The notes beneath the pieces are model-generated. The model searched no databases. It was not told the origin of the DNA and saw only the letters and a list, made by a program, of their open reading frames with translations. The position numbers and the translations under genes are program-made. A stretch of DNA of 64,000 bases from Streptomyces kurssanovii (GTDB lineage Bacteria; Actinomycetota; Actinomycetes; Streptomycetales; Streptomycetaceae). This document shows positions 1-8,085 of the stretch, piece by piece. How positions within the stretch are numbered: position 1 is the stretch's first letter; each line of letters opens with the position of its first letter. The stretch is taken from NCBI RefSeq assembly GCF_014649695.1, contig NZ_BMTN01000005.1, forward strand, positions 124,001 through 188,000, in the 5' to 3' direction.

Positions 1-288
1 CAGCAGCGATCGGGCCCGCTGCACGATCGCCCGGAGCACCGCGTCGAGATCGCGCAGACCTGCCAGGTCGTGCGCGGTCTCGAAAAGGGCGGACAGCTCC
101 GCCTCGCGGCGCCGCCGCCCCTCCAGCTCCGCCCGCACCCGCAGGGCCAGCTGCTTGGCGTGTTCGAGTGCGGCCAGCTGCTCGGGCCCGGCGCCGTCCG
201 CGCGGGCGAGGAGCAACGGCCTGTCGTACGCCTCCGCGGCCGCGCCGCGTGCGAGGAGCTCCAGGTAGGGGGCTTGATCGTGGGACAT
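1..288 (-). CDS. GAF-type transcriptional regulator, N-terminal 96 residues (partial)
   Basis: Open reading frame that runs off the left edge; only the N-terminus is present. It starts at the ATG complementary to 286-288. The visible protein begins MSHDQAPYLELLARGA, has a charged helical stretch rich in Glu/Arg/Ala (about residues 38-70), then ELSALFETAHDLAGLRDLDAVLRAIVQRARSLL, a typical entry into a GAF sensor domain. In Streptomyces this arrangement (short N-terminal helix, GAF, PucR-type HTH at the C-terminus) belongs to regulators often placed next to 3-hydroxybutyrate dehydrogenase. The HTH lies outside the window, so the regulator assignment is inference. It could auto-regulate through the GTGTCAC palindrome just upstream. 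Confidence 0.7.
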   Translation of the reverse strand, partial: MSHDQAPYLELLARGAAAEAYDRPLLLARADGAGPEQLAALEHAKQLALRVRAELEGRRRREAELSALFETAHDLAGLRDLDAVLRAIVQRARSLL

Positions 289-396
289 GGACACAGGATT
301 CCTGCCGTACGGGCGGTCGCACCAGCCCTGTGGACAACGATGCGGTCCCAGGCCCGACGACAGGGCCTGGATCCGCCCGTGCTCCATGGACCTGCC

Positions 397-427
397 GTGT
401 CACGTCTCGTGACACCTCGGTGACACC
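397..427. promoter_or_regulatory. GTGTCAC/GTGACAC inverted repeat with a third half-site (putative operator)
   Basis: Positions 397-415 read GTGTCACgtctcGTGACAC, a perfect 7-bp inverted repeat with a 5-nt spacer. A further GTGACAC follows at 420-426. It lies between the start of the GAF regulator and the stop of the dehydrogenase gene, so it is upstream only of the regulator. Autoregulation is inferred. Confidence 0.45.
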
Positions 428-443
428 TGTCGGATCGCCATGC

Positions 444-1265
444 CTAGTGCGCCGTCCAGCCGCCGTCGAGGGTCAGCGACGTGCCGGTGATGAAGGACGC
501 CTGGGGCGAGCAGAGGTACAGGGCGGCCTCCGCCACCTCCTCCGGCTCGACGAGCCGCTTGATCGCGGAGTCCTTGAGCAGGACCTCGGTGAGCACACGG
601 TCCTCCGGCAGGTCGTGCGCGGCGGCCTGGTCGGCGATCTGCTTCTCGACGAGGGGTGTGCGCACATAGCCGGGGTTGACGCAGACGGACGTCACACCGT
701 GCGCTGCGCCCTCGAGGGCGGCCGTCTTGGAGAGTCCTTCGAGGCCATGTTTGGCGGCCACATAGGCGGACTTGTAGGCGGAGGCGCGCAGTCCGTGCAC
801 GGACGAGATGTTGACGACCCTGCCCCAGCCCTGTGCGTACATGTGCGGCAGCGCGCCCCTGATCAGCCGGAACGGGGCTTCGAGCATCACCGTGAGCACT
901 GTGTGGAAGACGTCCGGCGGGAAGTCCTCGATGGGCCGTACCAGTTGCAGGCCCGCGTTGTTGACGAGGATGTCCGTGCCGGCGGCCGCCGCCTCCGCGG
1001 CGTCCAGGTCGGTGAGGTCGAGCAGGTACGGTTCCACGGCCCCGGCGAGGCCTTCGCTGTCCGCGGCGAGCGCCGCCAGCCCTTCGGCGTCCCGGTCGAC
1101 GGCTCTCACCTTGGCCCCGGCGGCCGCGAGCCGGAGGGTGCAGGCGCGGCCGATGCCGCCCGCGGCACCGGTGACGAGGGCGGTACGGCCGCAGAGGTCG
1201 ACGGACAGGGGGGACGCCGCGGCTGCGGGGACGGGGGTGCCGGGCGGTGTGGTGGGCGCGGTCAT
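444..1265 (-). CDS. 3-hydroxybutyrate dehydrogenase (SDR family)
   Basis: NAD-dependent short-chain dehydrogenase, probably interconverting 3-hydroxybutyrate and acetoacetate in the cytoplasm. Numbering from the ATG at 1265 (273 aa): nucleotide-binding TGAAGGIG at 32-39, NNAG at 102-105, catalytic Ser155, Tyr168 and Lys172 (YVAAK), and a C-terminal ITGTSLTLDGGWTAH typical of this subgroup. PGYVRTPLVEKQI followed by a helical lid matches bacterial D-3-hydroxybutyrate dehydrogenases. About 20 Pro/Ala residues precede the Rossmann fold. There is no strong ribosome site, but TAATGT (complement of 1273-1278) lies 7 nt before the ATG, so a leaderless transcript is likely. A GTG three codons earlier is the alternative start. 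Confidence 0.9.
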   Translation of the reverse strand: MTAPTTPPGTPVPAAAASPLSVDLCGRTALVTGAAGGIGRACTLRLAAAGAKVRAVDRDAEGLAALAADSEGLAGAVEPYLLDLTDLDAAEAAAAGTDILVNNAGLQLVRPIEDFPPDVFHTVLTVMLEAPFRLIRGALPHMYAQGWGRVVNISSVHGLRASAYKSAYVAAKHGLEGLSKTAALEGAAHGVTSVCVNPGYVRTPLVEKQIADQAAAHDLPEDRVLTEVLLKDSAIKRLVEPEEVAEAALYLCSPQASFITGTSLTLDGGWTAH

Positions 1266-1323
1266 GTCCGGCACATTAGGCAGCGATCATCCGTCGACCG
1301 ATGTGGTCACAACCCATACTTCG

Positions 1324-1809
1324 CTACGCCTTGGTGGGTTCGAACCATGCTGGTCCTTCGGACAGCGCATGTTTGATCCGGAAGATCGCGAAGTCCTGGA
1401 GCTCCGGCAGCGCGTCGACGGGGAACCAGCCCACCTCGAGGGACTCCTCGTCGTTGACACGCGCCTCGGCGGCGCCGCTCACGGCCCGGCAGCGCATGGT
1501 GATGTCCATGTACTGGCACACGTCGCCGTTGGGATAGGTGACGGGCCTCGGCAGCGCATGGACGAGCACGACCCGTTCGGCTACGCAGCGCACGGCGGTC
1601 TCCTCGTACACCTCGCGTGCCGCCGTCATGGCCGGCTGCTCGCCGGGCTCCGGGATGCCGCCGATGATCGACCAGTTGCCCGTGTCGGCGCGCCTGCCCA
1701 GCAGCACCCGACCCGCGTCGTCGAAGACGACGGCGCTCACACCCGGCAGGAACAACAGCTGGTGGCCGGCGGTCGCCCGGATGGCGCGGATGAATTCGGG
1801 AGTTGCCAT
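1324..1809 (-). CDS. Nudix hydrolase
   Basis: 161-aa Nudix-fold pyrophosphohydrolase. The Nudix box runs from G51 to V73: G51-x5-E57-x7-R65-E66-V-Y-E69-E70-T-A72-V73. The usual Gly near the end of GX5EX7REUXEEXGU is Ala here (A72), a conservative change; the metal-binding REVYEE core is intact. The substrate cannot be named from sequence. The length equals a single Nudix domain. A -10-like TAGGGT (complement of 1816-1821) sits 6 nt before the ATG, suggesting a leaderless message. It is transcribed away from lnt but on the same strand, so it may also receive read-through. Confidence 0.9.
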   Translation of the reverse strand: MATPEFIRAIRATAGHQLLFLPGVSAVVFDDAGRVLLGRRADTGNWSIIGGIPEPGEQPAMTAAREVYEETAVRCVAERVVLVHALPRPVTYPNGDVCQYMDITMRCRAVSGAAEARVNDEESLEVGWFPVDALPELQDFAIFRIKHALSEGPAWFEPTKA

Positions 1810-1899
1810 GCCCGGACCCTACCTGTGGCCTGGCCGGGACCGGCCGAACGCCTCAGCCACCCGGCACGGCACCCGCCCGGCCGGGATCCCGGCGCCGCA

Positions 1900-1959
1900 C
1901 ACCGGCCGGACGCCCGGCGGCTCGTGCCGTGTCCACTCCACCGGCCGGACGCCCGGCGG
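1900..1959 (+). repeat. Direct repeat, 21-bp units (two copies)
   Basis: A 21-bp GC-rich unit with the core CCGGACGCCCGGCGG occurs at 1900-1920 and again at 1939-1959. Each copy is followed by a similar CCGTGTCC. They sit between the Nudix start and the stop of lnt. A related core recurs at 5888-5943. Confidence 0.6.
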
Positions 1960-1961
1960 AC

Positions 1962-3572
1962 TCAGGCCGTGTCCGCTCCCGTGGCCGCCTCGTCCGTCGC
2001 GCGACGCCGCGTCCGCACGGCGCCGACGGCGACCGCGGCCAGGCCGCCGGCCGCGAGCAGCAGCAGCGCCAGTTCGGGCGCGCTGCCGAGCCGGGTCGCG
2101 GGCGTGAGCGAGGAGCGCAGCGGCACCTCGGCGACCAGGGCGTCGGGCGTGAACATCGCCGTCTCTTCGACGATCTCCCCGTCGGGCATGATGACGGCGC
2201 TGACGCCGCTGGTGACGGGGACGACGACAGACCGGCTGTGTTCGACGGCCCGTACGCGGGACATCGCCAGCTGCTGGTACGTCATCTCGCTCCGGCCGAA
2301 GGTGGCGTTGTTGCTCGGCACGGAGATGAGCTGCGCCCCGTGCGTGACGGTGTCGCGGGCGGCGTCGTCGAAGGCCGCCTCGAAGCAGGTGACAAGGCCG
2401 ACCTTGGTGCCGGCGAGATCGAAGACCCCCACCTCGTGACCGGGCCCGAAGTCGCGGCGGACACGGTCCACGTCGGAGTTGAAGACCCGTACGACGGACC
2501 GCATGGGGATGTACTCGCCGAACGGCTGCACATGGCGCTTGTCGTAGGTGTCGACCGGCCCGCGGGCGGGGTCCCACTCGATGAGGGTGTTGCGGAGCTT
2601 GCCCGTCTCCGGGGTCAGCACGGCGCCCACGACGGTCGGCACACCGATGGCCTTGACCGCCCGGTCGATGACCAGGCGGGCGTCGGCGTTGCGGTACGGG
2701 TCGAGGTCGGAGGAGTTCTCCGGCCACAGGACGAAGTCCGGCCGGGGTTCCTTGCCGGCCGCCACGTCCGCCGCGAGCTGTTCCGTCCGGCGGGCGTGGT
2801 TGTCGAGGACGGCCCGGCGCTGGGCGTTGAAGTCGAGACCGAGCCGGGGGACGTTGCCCTGGATCGCGGCGACCGTGGCGGTGCCGTCCTCGGCGGAGTC
2901 GTCGACCAGCGGCCGGGAGCCGAGGGCCGCGGCGACGGGCACGAGGAGGGCGAACAGCGCCGCCACGGCGGCGATGCGCGGAACGGTCCCGCCGCGGCGG
3001 TGCGCGAGGGCCTGGCGCGCACACTCGTAGAGGCCGAAGCCGCAGAGTACGACGGCGAAGCTCAGTACCGGGGTGCCGCCGAGTGCCGCGAGCGGCAGGA
3101 AGAAGCCGTCGGCCTGACCGAAGGCGATCTTGCCCCACGGGAAGCCGCCGAACGGCATGCGGGCGCGTGCTGCCTCGCCGGCGATCCAGACGGCGGCGGC
3201 CCATACGGGCCATGCCGGCAGCCGTGAGACGAGTGCGATGCCCATACAGGCGAACGCCACGAACAGCGCCTCCGCCGCGACCAGCGCCAGCCAGGGCACC
3301 GGGCCGACCTCCTCGCCCGTCCAGAACAGCAGGGGGAGCAGGAAGCCCAGGCCGGCGAGGTAGCCGAGTCCGAACGCGGACCGCGGACGGCGTCCGTGCA
3401 GCGTCAGGCCGAGCAGGGCGAACGCCGGCACGGCGAGCCACCACAGCGGACGCGGCGGGAAACTCGCGAACAGCAGCAGGCCGGAGAGCGCGGCGGCGCC
3501 CGGGCGCGCGAACCGGCGCAGCAGCGGCCGGCCCTCGGCGGAGGCGGATCCGGGGGTGTCGACGGAGGTCAT
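1962..3572 (-). CDS. lnt: Apolipoprotein N-acyltransferase
   Basis: Integral membrane enzyme that N-acylates the lipid-modified N-terminal Cys of lipoproteins. The ATG at 3572 was chosen because AGGTGAG lies just upstream; the frame stays open further upstream but that part is not protein-like. 536 aa, close to the usual length. The N-terminal ~220 residues are hydrophobic with several membrane segments; then a nitrilase-type domain with the catalytic triad E285 (in WPENSS), K345 (YDKRHVQPFGEY) and C396 (VTCFEAAF), followed by a last membrane segment and a basic tail. Actinobacteria often encode more than one Lnt; whether this is the main enzyme cannot be told here. Confidence 0.93.
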   Translation of the reverse strand: MTSVDTPGSASAEGRPLLRRFARPGAAALSGLLLFASFPPRPLWWLAVPAFALLGLTLHGRRPRSAFGLGYLAGLGFLLPLLFWTGEEVGPVPWLALVAAEALFVAFACMGIALVSRLPAWPVWAAAVWIAGEAARARMPFGGFPWGKIAFGQADGFFLPLAALGGTPVLSFAVVLCGFGLYECARQALAHRRGGTVPRIAAVAALFALLVPVAAALGSRPLVDDSAEDGTATVAAIQGNVPRLGLDFNAQRRAVLDNHARRTEQLAADVAAGKEPRPDFVLWPENSSDLDPYRNADARLVIDRAVKAIGVPTVVGAVLTPETGKLRNTLIEWDPARGPVDTYDKRHVQPFGEYIPMRSVVRVFNSDVDRVRRDFGPGHEVGVFDLAGTKVGLVTCFEAAFDDAARDTVTHGAQLISVPSNNATFGRSEMTYQQLAMSRVRAVEHSRSVVVPVTSGVSAVIMPDGEIVEETAMFTPDALVAEVPLRSSLTPATRLGSAPELALLLLAAGGLAAVAVGAVRTRRRATDEAATGADTA

Positions 3573-3817
3573 GATGGCGCTCACCTGGCGGAGTCTACGG
3601 CGGAGGCCTGTGAGCGGCGCAGTCACGTCCAGCTCATCCAGCAGCAACGTTTCTTCGCAATCACTCCACACATGTCCGGTGCTCCCGTTAGCGTGTTCGC
3701 CGGTCCCGCGCACACCACGAGCCGTTCAGGTCGGTTCCGGCTGTCGCGCATCGGGCGCCCGTCGGCGTCCGGCCCGTTCCGGCCGCGCGGGGCCCGTCAC
3801 AGTCGGGGGGCGACGGT

Positions 3818-5050
3818 ATGGGTTCAACGGGCGGTCCGCCCACGGGCCGGGAAGGCCGAAGCGATCCGGGGAGGGCCCGTGAACGCCGGAGCGATCCGGG
3901 GCCCGCCCCCGGAGGCGGTGACGGTGCGCCCTCGGACCGGGAACGCGCCGACGGTGCGCACTCGCGCCCTGGACGAGGCTCGCACCCGGAACGCGGGGAC
4001 GGTGCCGACTCGCGCCCGGGACGCGGGCACGGTGCGGACGTCGGTCGCGAACGCCGCAGCGGTACGGACGCGGCGGGGGTCGTCGTCCTTGTCGGCTGCG
4101 CCGTGTGGTCGCTGGTCAGCGCCGCCGGACGGGAGGGGCGGCCGGAAGGCGTGCTGCTCGCCGTGTTCGCCGTCACCGCGGGGTACGCGTGCGGACGGAT
4201 CTCGGGCTCGCTCCTTCCGGTCGGCGGCTTCGCCATGACCGCTGCGGGAGCCGCCGCTGTCGCGGTCGCGTCCCACGACGGGGTGGTACCGGGAGCCGCC
4301 GCCGGTGCCGTCACGCCCATGGGACAGACGGGCGCCGTCGCCGCCCTCCTGGTCCTCGGCACGGGTGCGGCCTGCTGCGCGGCGTCCGCCGCCCGGACGG
4401 CGGGCGGCAGGACGGCGTCGCGCCTGTTCGCGTCGGTCGTTGCCTGTTCCGCGCTCGTGCTGGCGTCCGTGCCCGCGTTCGCGGCCTGCCTGACCGTGCT
4501 GCTCTGTTCGCTCGCCGCGGCCCGGATCCGCCGGCGCACCGCTGTTCTCGCGGCACTCGCGCTGGCGACGGGGCTCGTCGCGGGAACCACCTGGGCCGTC
4601 GCGGAGGACGCCCTCCCCTCCGGCCTCGCCGCCTCGGTGGAGGCGCCCCTCACCGAGCACCGGGTCGCTCTGTGGCGGGACGCCGTCACCCTGGCGGAAC
4701 AGGAGCCTGTCCTGGGTGTCGGTCCCGCTCGCTTCGGCCGGCTGAGTCCCGCCTCGGTCCGGTCGCCGGCCTCGGGGAGCAAGCCCCATTCGGCACCGCT
4801 CCAGCAGGCGGCGGAGCAGGGAGTGGTCGGCGTCGCGCTGCTCGCGGCGGTCTTCGGCTGGATCCTGATGGGGCTCGGACGTTCGCCCCGCCCGGCACCG
4901 GTGGCGCTGAGCGCCGCCGCCGCGCTCACGGCAGTGGCGGTACTCGCCTGTGTCGGCAACGTGCTGAGTTTCGCCCCCGTCACGACCGGGGCCGCGCTGC
5001 TGGCGGGACTGGCCACGGCACGCGCGCCCCGCGAAGGCCACGACCTGTAG
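3818..5050 (+). CDS. O-antigen ligase/polymerase-like membrane protein
   Basis: 410-aa multi-pass membrane protein. Residues 1-85 are a low-complexity Arg/Gly/Asp/Pro stretch (repeats of the type RSDPG, DGAHSRPGRG), after which hydrophobic helices begin. The segment from about residue 270 (EHRVALWRDAVTLAEQEPVLGVGPARFG) and SAPLQQAAEQGVVGVALL match the conserved periplasmic loop and following helix of Wzy/WaaL O-antigen ligase family proteins, so a role in joining or polymerising surface glycans is plausible. The substrate is unknown. Start at 3818 is preceded by GGGGGGCG; because the N-terminus is repetitive, a later start is possible. No glycan-synthesis genes lie next to it. Confidence 0.7.
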   Translation: MGSTGGPPTGREGRSDPGRARERRSDPGPAPGGGDGAPSDRERADGAHSRPGRGSHPERGDGADSRPGRGHGADVGRERRSGTDAAGVVVLVGCAVWSLVSAAGREGRPEGVLLAVFAVTAGYACGRISGSLLPVGGFAMTAAGAAAVAVASHDGVVPGAAAGAVTPMGQTGAVAALLVLGTGAACCAASAARTAGGRTASRLFASVVACSALVLASVPAFAACLTVLLCSLAAARIRRRTAVLAALALATGLVAGTTWAVAEDALPSGLAASVEAPLTEHRVALWRDAVTLAEQEPVLGVGPARFGRLSPASVRSPASGSKPHSAPLQQAAEQGVVGVALLAAVFGWILMGLGRSPRPAPVALSAAAALTAVAVLACVGNVLSFAPVTTGAALLAGLATARAPREGHDL

Positions 5051-5170
5051 GCCACGGCACAGCGCGCGCACGCCCAACGCGGAGTCCCCGGAGCCACCAG
5101 GGCCGCGCGAAGAGGCACGGGGCCGGTCGCGGAGGCGCAGGGTGACGCGGGAGGCCGCACTCGGGCGGGG

Positions 5171-5758
5171 TCACGCCCCTGGCGCCGGGCTCGCCCCCGT
5201 CGCGCCCGGCGCCCCGGTCGCCTTGAGGTGATTGATCCTGGCGCGGATGACCCGTACCGCCATGGCCGCGTCGTCGACCGTCACCGTGAACCTGCCGCCG
5301 TCGTAAAGGGTGACCGCCAGTCCCTCGCCGCGCCGGACGACCACCGCGGTGCCCTTCTCGGGACGCCAGCGGCAGCCCCAGCCGCCCCACTGCCGGGGCG
5401 TCACCCGGTGGACGAATTCAGCGCTCTCCACGTGCGACAGGGGGATGTGCCGGCGGGGCACGCCGATGTGGCCGCAGCGCACGTCCAGCGCATAGCTGTC
5501 GATCTTGACCGCCACATGCACGAAGGCGAGGGTCCCGTAAAGGATCATGAGGCCCGCCGCGAGGCAGCCGATGACCGCCATCAGCAACGCGGCGATGCCC
5601 GTGGTCCACGTGGCCCCGACGGCCAGCTTGATGCCGAGGGCAAGGCAGGCCACGCCCGCCACAGCGAGCAGCCACTGCATGCGGTTGGTCGCCCGGCCGG
5701 TCCAGACCTCTGGAAGGGGCTCCGAGCCGCGCCCCTCGTGGCGGAAGTGGTGCCTCAT
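5171..5758 (-). CDS. Conserved membrane protein with two transmembrane helices
   Basis: 195 aa from the ATG at 5758. After a short polar N-terminus (MRHHFRHEGRGSE) there are two hydrophobic segments (about residues 27-47 and 50-75), then a soluble beta-rich domain with Trp-rich WGGWGCRW and an acidic/basic C-terminus. The arrangement resembles small PH-like, two-helix membrane proteins of actinobacteria; I do not assign a function. TAGGGT (complement of 5766-5771) lies 7 nt before the ATG, so it is probably leaderless. A start 12 codons earlier is open but ignores this promoter. It is convergent with the O-antigen ligase-like gene. Confidence 0.7.
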   Translation of the reverse strand: MRHHFRHEGRGSEPLPEVWTGRATNRMQWLLAVAGVACLALGIKLAVGATWTTGIAALLMAVIGCLAAGLMILYGTLAFVHVAVKIDSYALDVRCGHIGVPRRHIPLSHVESAEFVHRVTPRQWGGWGCRWRPEKGTAVVVRRGEGLAVTLYDGGRFTVTVDDAAMAVRVIRARINHLKATGAPGATGASPAPGA

Positions 5759-5887
5759 GCCTAGGACCCTACCCAGCATCCCGACAACCAGCACTGATGC
5801 GGCGAAACGGCCGTAAGGGCGGGAAAGGCACCTGCTCGGCGCCTCTTGGCGTCAGCGGCGCGGGCGCCGGCGGGCCGACGGAAAGCC

Positions 5888-5943
5888 GTCCGACGCCCGG
5901 CGTCGTCACAGGTCGCGGGCGTCGTCCGACGCCCGGCGTCGTC
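5888..5943 (+). repeat. 20-bp direct repeat containing a GACGCC/GGCGTC palindrome
   Basis: The same 20-bp GC-rich sequence occurs at 5888-5907 and 5924-5943. Each copy contains GACGCCcGGCGTC, an inverted repeat with a 1-nt spacer. They lie just past the racemase stop and could act as stem-loop terminators or processing sites. The core resembles the repeat at 1900-1959. Confidence 0.6.
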
Positions 5944-5991
5944 CGAGCTCGCGGACGGCGTCCGCCGCCCGCGAATGGACTGCCACCCGGT

Positions 5992-6777
5992 TCAGTGCGC
6001 GGGAGTCACCGCAGGCAGCAGGCGGGCTTCGGCATAGCCGAGCGCCTCCGCCGGAAGAGTGGCTTCCGTCCCGCTGAGCAGGACCGTGAGCCGGCCGCTC
6101 GGCGGCGCGTCGGGCGCGGGCTCCGCACCGATCCGGCGCAGGGCCTGCGCGGCGACGGGTCCTGCGGAACCGTGCAGGACGAGCGGCGGCAGGCCGGGCC
6201 GCTGGACCGCTGCCCGGATGCGCTCGGAGACCAGTTCGTAATGGGTGCAGCCGAGGACGACGGCCCGGACGTCGCGGGGGGTGAGCGCGGCCGCCGCGGC
6301 CACGGCCCGGTCGATCGCGTCCTCGTCCGCCCGCTCCACCGCGTCGGCGAGACCGGGACAGGGAACCTCGGTCACCTCGACCGAGCCGGCGAACTCCTTG
6401 ATCAGTCCGCGCTGGTACGGGCTGCCCGTGGTCGCCGGGGTCGCCCAGATCGCGACGGGACCGCCCCCGGCCGCGGCGGGCTTGATCGCGGGGACCGTAC
6501 CGATGACCGGGATCGACGGCTCGAGCTCCGCCCGGAGGGCGGGCAGGGCGTGCACGGAAGCCGTGTTGCAGGCGACGATGAGCGCGTCGGGCCGGTGCGC
6601 GGCGGCCGCCCGCGCCACGGTCAGGGCGCGCCCGGCGACATCGTCCGGCGTACGGGGGCCCCAGGGCATGCTGCCGGGGTCGGAGGACAGCACCAGATCG
6701 GCGTCGGGGCGCAGCGTACGCACCACGGCCGCCGCCGCCAGCAGGCCGATACCGGAGTCCATGAGCGCGATCTTCAC
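5992..6777 (-). CDS. Glutamate racemase homologue
   Basis: 261-aa aspartate/glutamate racemase family enzyme; the family makes D-glutamate for peptidoglycan in the cytoplasm. From the GTG at 6777: D7-S8-G9 near the N-terminus, catalytic C70 in ACNTAS, second catalytic C177 and H179 in GCTHYEL, matching MurI. The N-terminal DSGIGLL is retained. A -10-like TATGGT (complement of 6784-6789) lies 6 nt before this GTG, favouring a leaderless transcript from it over the GTG nine codons upstream. The Streptomyces core genome normally carries a murI elsewhere, so this may be a second racemase; that is inference. Confidence 0.85.
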   Translation of the reverse strand: MKIALMDSGIGLLAAAAVVRTLRPDADLVLSSDPGSMPWGPRTPDDVAGRALTVARAAAAHRPDALIVACNTASVHALPALRAELEPSIPVIGTVPAIKPAAAGGGPVAIWATPATTGSPYQRGLIKEFAGSVEVTEVPCPGLADAVERADEDAIDRAVAAAAALTPRDVRAVVLGCTHYELVSERIRAAVQRPGLPPLVLHGSAGPVAAQALRRIGAEPAPDAPPSGRLTVLLSGTEATLPAEALGYAEARLLPAVTPAH

Positions 6778-6835
6778 CCGGTCACCATAGTCGACCACCG
6801 TCACGGCGGGCCTTGCGTGGGGCAGACTGCGGCGG

Positions 6836-8008
6836 ATGAGCGCTCTTGCCTGGACCGCCGTCGGATCGCTGGCCGCCTGGGGGTGGCTGCTGCTCGGCCA
6901 GGGCTTCTTCTGGCGGACCGACCAGCGGCTGCCGGACCGTGAGGATCCCGCGCAATGGCCGGATGTCGCCGTCGTGGTACCGGCGCGGGACGAGGCGGAC
7001 GTCCTTCCCGTGAGTCTGCCGACGCTGCTCGCCCAGGACTACCCGGGCCGGGCCGAGATCGTGCTCGTCGACGACAACAGCGGTGACGGTACGGGGGACG
7101 TGGCACGCTCCCTGGCGGCGCGGCACGGTGGCCTGCCGCTGCGGTTGGTGACGCCGGGCGAGCCCGGGCACGGCTGGACCGGGAAGCTGTGGGCACTGCG
7201 GCACGGCATCGCCGCCGCGGAGGAGCGCGACCCGGAGTTCCTGCTGCTCACCGACGCCGACATCGCCCACGCTCCGGACAGTCTGCGGGAGTTGGTCGCC
7301 GCGGCGCGGACCGGCGGGCTGGACCTGGTGTCGCAGATGGCGCGGCTACGGGTGGCGAGCGGCTGGGAGCGGCTGGTGGTACCGGCGTTCGTGTACTTCT
7401 TCTCGCAGCTGTATCCGTTCCGGTGGATCAACAGGGCAGGGGCGCGGACATCGGCCGCGGCGGGCGGCTGTGTGCTGCTGCGGACGGAGGCCGCGACGCG
7501 GGCCGGTGTCCCCGAGTCGATCCGCCAGGCGGTGATCGACGATGTCTCCCTGGCGCGTGCCGTGCGGCGCTCGGGCGGCAGGATCTGGCTCGGTCTGGCC
7601 GACCGGGTCGACAGCGTGCGCCCGTACCCGCGGCTCGCGGACCTGTGGCGGATGGTGTCGCGCAGCGCCTACGCCCAACTGCGCCACAGCCCGCCGGTGC
7701 TGGCGGGGACGGTCGCGGGGCTGGTGCTCGTGTATCTCGCCCCGCCGGCGGCGCTGTCGGTCGGACTGCTCGGCGGGGACACGGTGGCCGCGTGGGCGGG
7801 GGCGGCGGCGTGGGCGGTGATGGCGGGCACGTACCTGCCGATGCTGCGCTACTACCGTCAGCCGCCGCTCCTCGCGCTGACCCTGCCGTTCACCGCCGCG
7901 CTCTATCTCCTGATGACGGTCGACTCCGCGGTGCAGCACTACCGGGGCCGGGGTGCCGCGTGGAAGGGACGCACCTACGCGCGGCCCGAGGCCGCCGGCG
8001 ACGCCTGA
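6836..8008 (+). CDS. HpnB-like family 2 glycosyltransferase
   Basis: 390-aa membrane-anchored GT-A glycosyltransferase. One N-terminal helix (residues 4-22) precedes the catalytic domain: VVVPARDE at 47-53, DDN at 79-81, HGWTGKLWA around 112-120, TDAD (metal/nucleotide-sugar) at 139-142, and VIDDVSLAR near 226. Three to four C-terminal membrane helices follow and the protein ends near AAWKGRTYA. FPVRW-type FRWINRAGARTSAAAGGCVLLR is characteristic of the hopene-associated HpnB group. No hopanoid genes are visible here, so the acceptor is not known. Divergent from the racemase; converges on the TerD gene across a strong terminator. Confidence 0.85.
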   Translation: MSALAWTAVGSLAAWGWLLLGQGFFWRTDQRLPDREDPAQWPDVAVVVPARDEADVLPVSLPTLLAQDYPGRAEIVLVDDNSGDGTGDVARSLAARHGGLPLRLVTPGEPGHGWTGKLWALRHGIAAAEERDPEFLLLTDADIAHAPDSLRELVAAARTGGLDLVSQMARLRVASGWERLVVPAFVYFFSQLYPFRWINRAGARTSAAAGGCVLLRTEAATRAGVPESIRQAVIDDVSLARAVRRSGGRIWLGLADRVDSVRPYPRLADLWRMVSRSAYAQLRHSPPVLAGTVAGLVLVYLAPPAALSVGLLGGDTVAAWAGAAAWAVMAGTYLPMLRYYRQPPLLALTLPFTAALYLLMTVDSAVQHYRGRGAAWKGRTYARPEAAGDA

Positions 8009-8040
8009 GCACACCACGGTGCCGGGTTCCGCGTAAAACG

Positions 8041-8074
8041 GCTCCCGCCCGCCGGGTGACGGCGGGGCGGGAGC
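8041..8074. terminator. Bidirectional stem-loop between convergent genes
   Basis: GCTCCCGCCC at 8041-8050 pairs perfectly with GGGCGGGAGC at 8065-8074 across a 14-nt loop. It sits between the stops of the glycosyltransferase and the TerD gene. There is no U-tract, as is usual in Streptomyces. Confidence 0.75.
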
Positions 8075-8085
8075 ACGCAGGCGCG

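Noticed and set aside
168-1376. Plus-strand 402-aa ORF across the dehydrogenase gene
   Set aside because: Antisense shadow of the 3-hydroxybutyrate dehydrogenase; protein is Arg/Gly-rich with no domain, while the minus strand shows a full SDR.
1819-3444. Minus-strand 541-aa ORF
   Set aside because: Out-of-frame reading of the lnt gene, Arg/Pro-rich and without motifs.
3688-5160. Minus-strand 490-aa ORF opposite the O-antigen ligase gene
   Set aside because: Antisense shadow with Ala/Pro/Ser/Thr-rich low complexity; the plus frame has membrane helices and family motifs.
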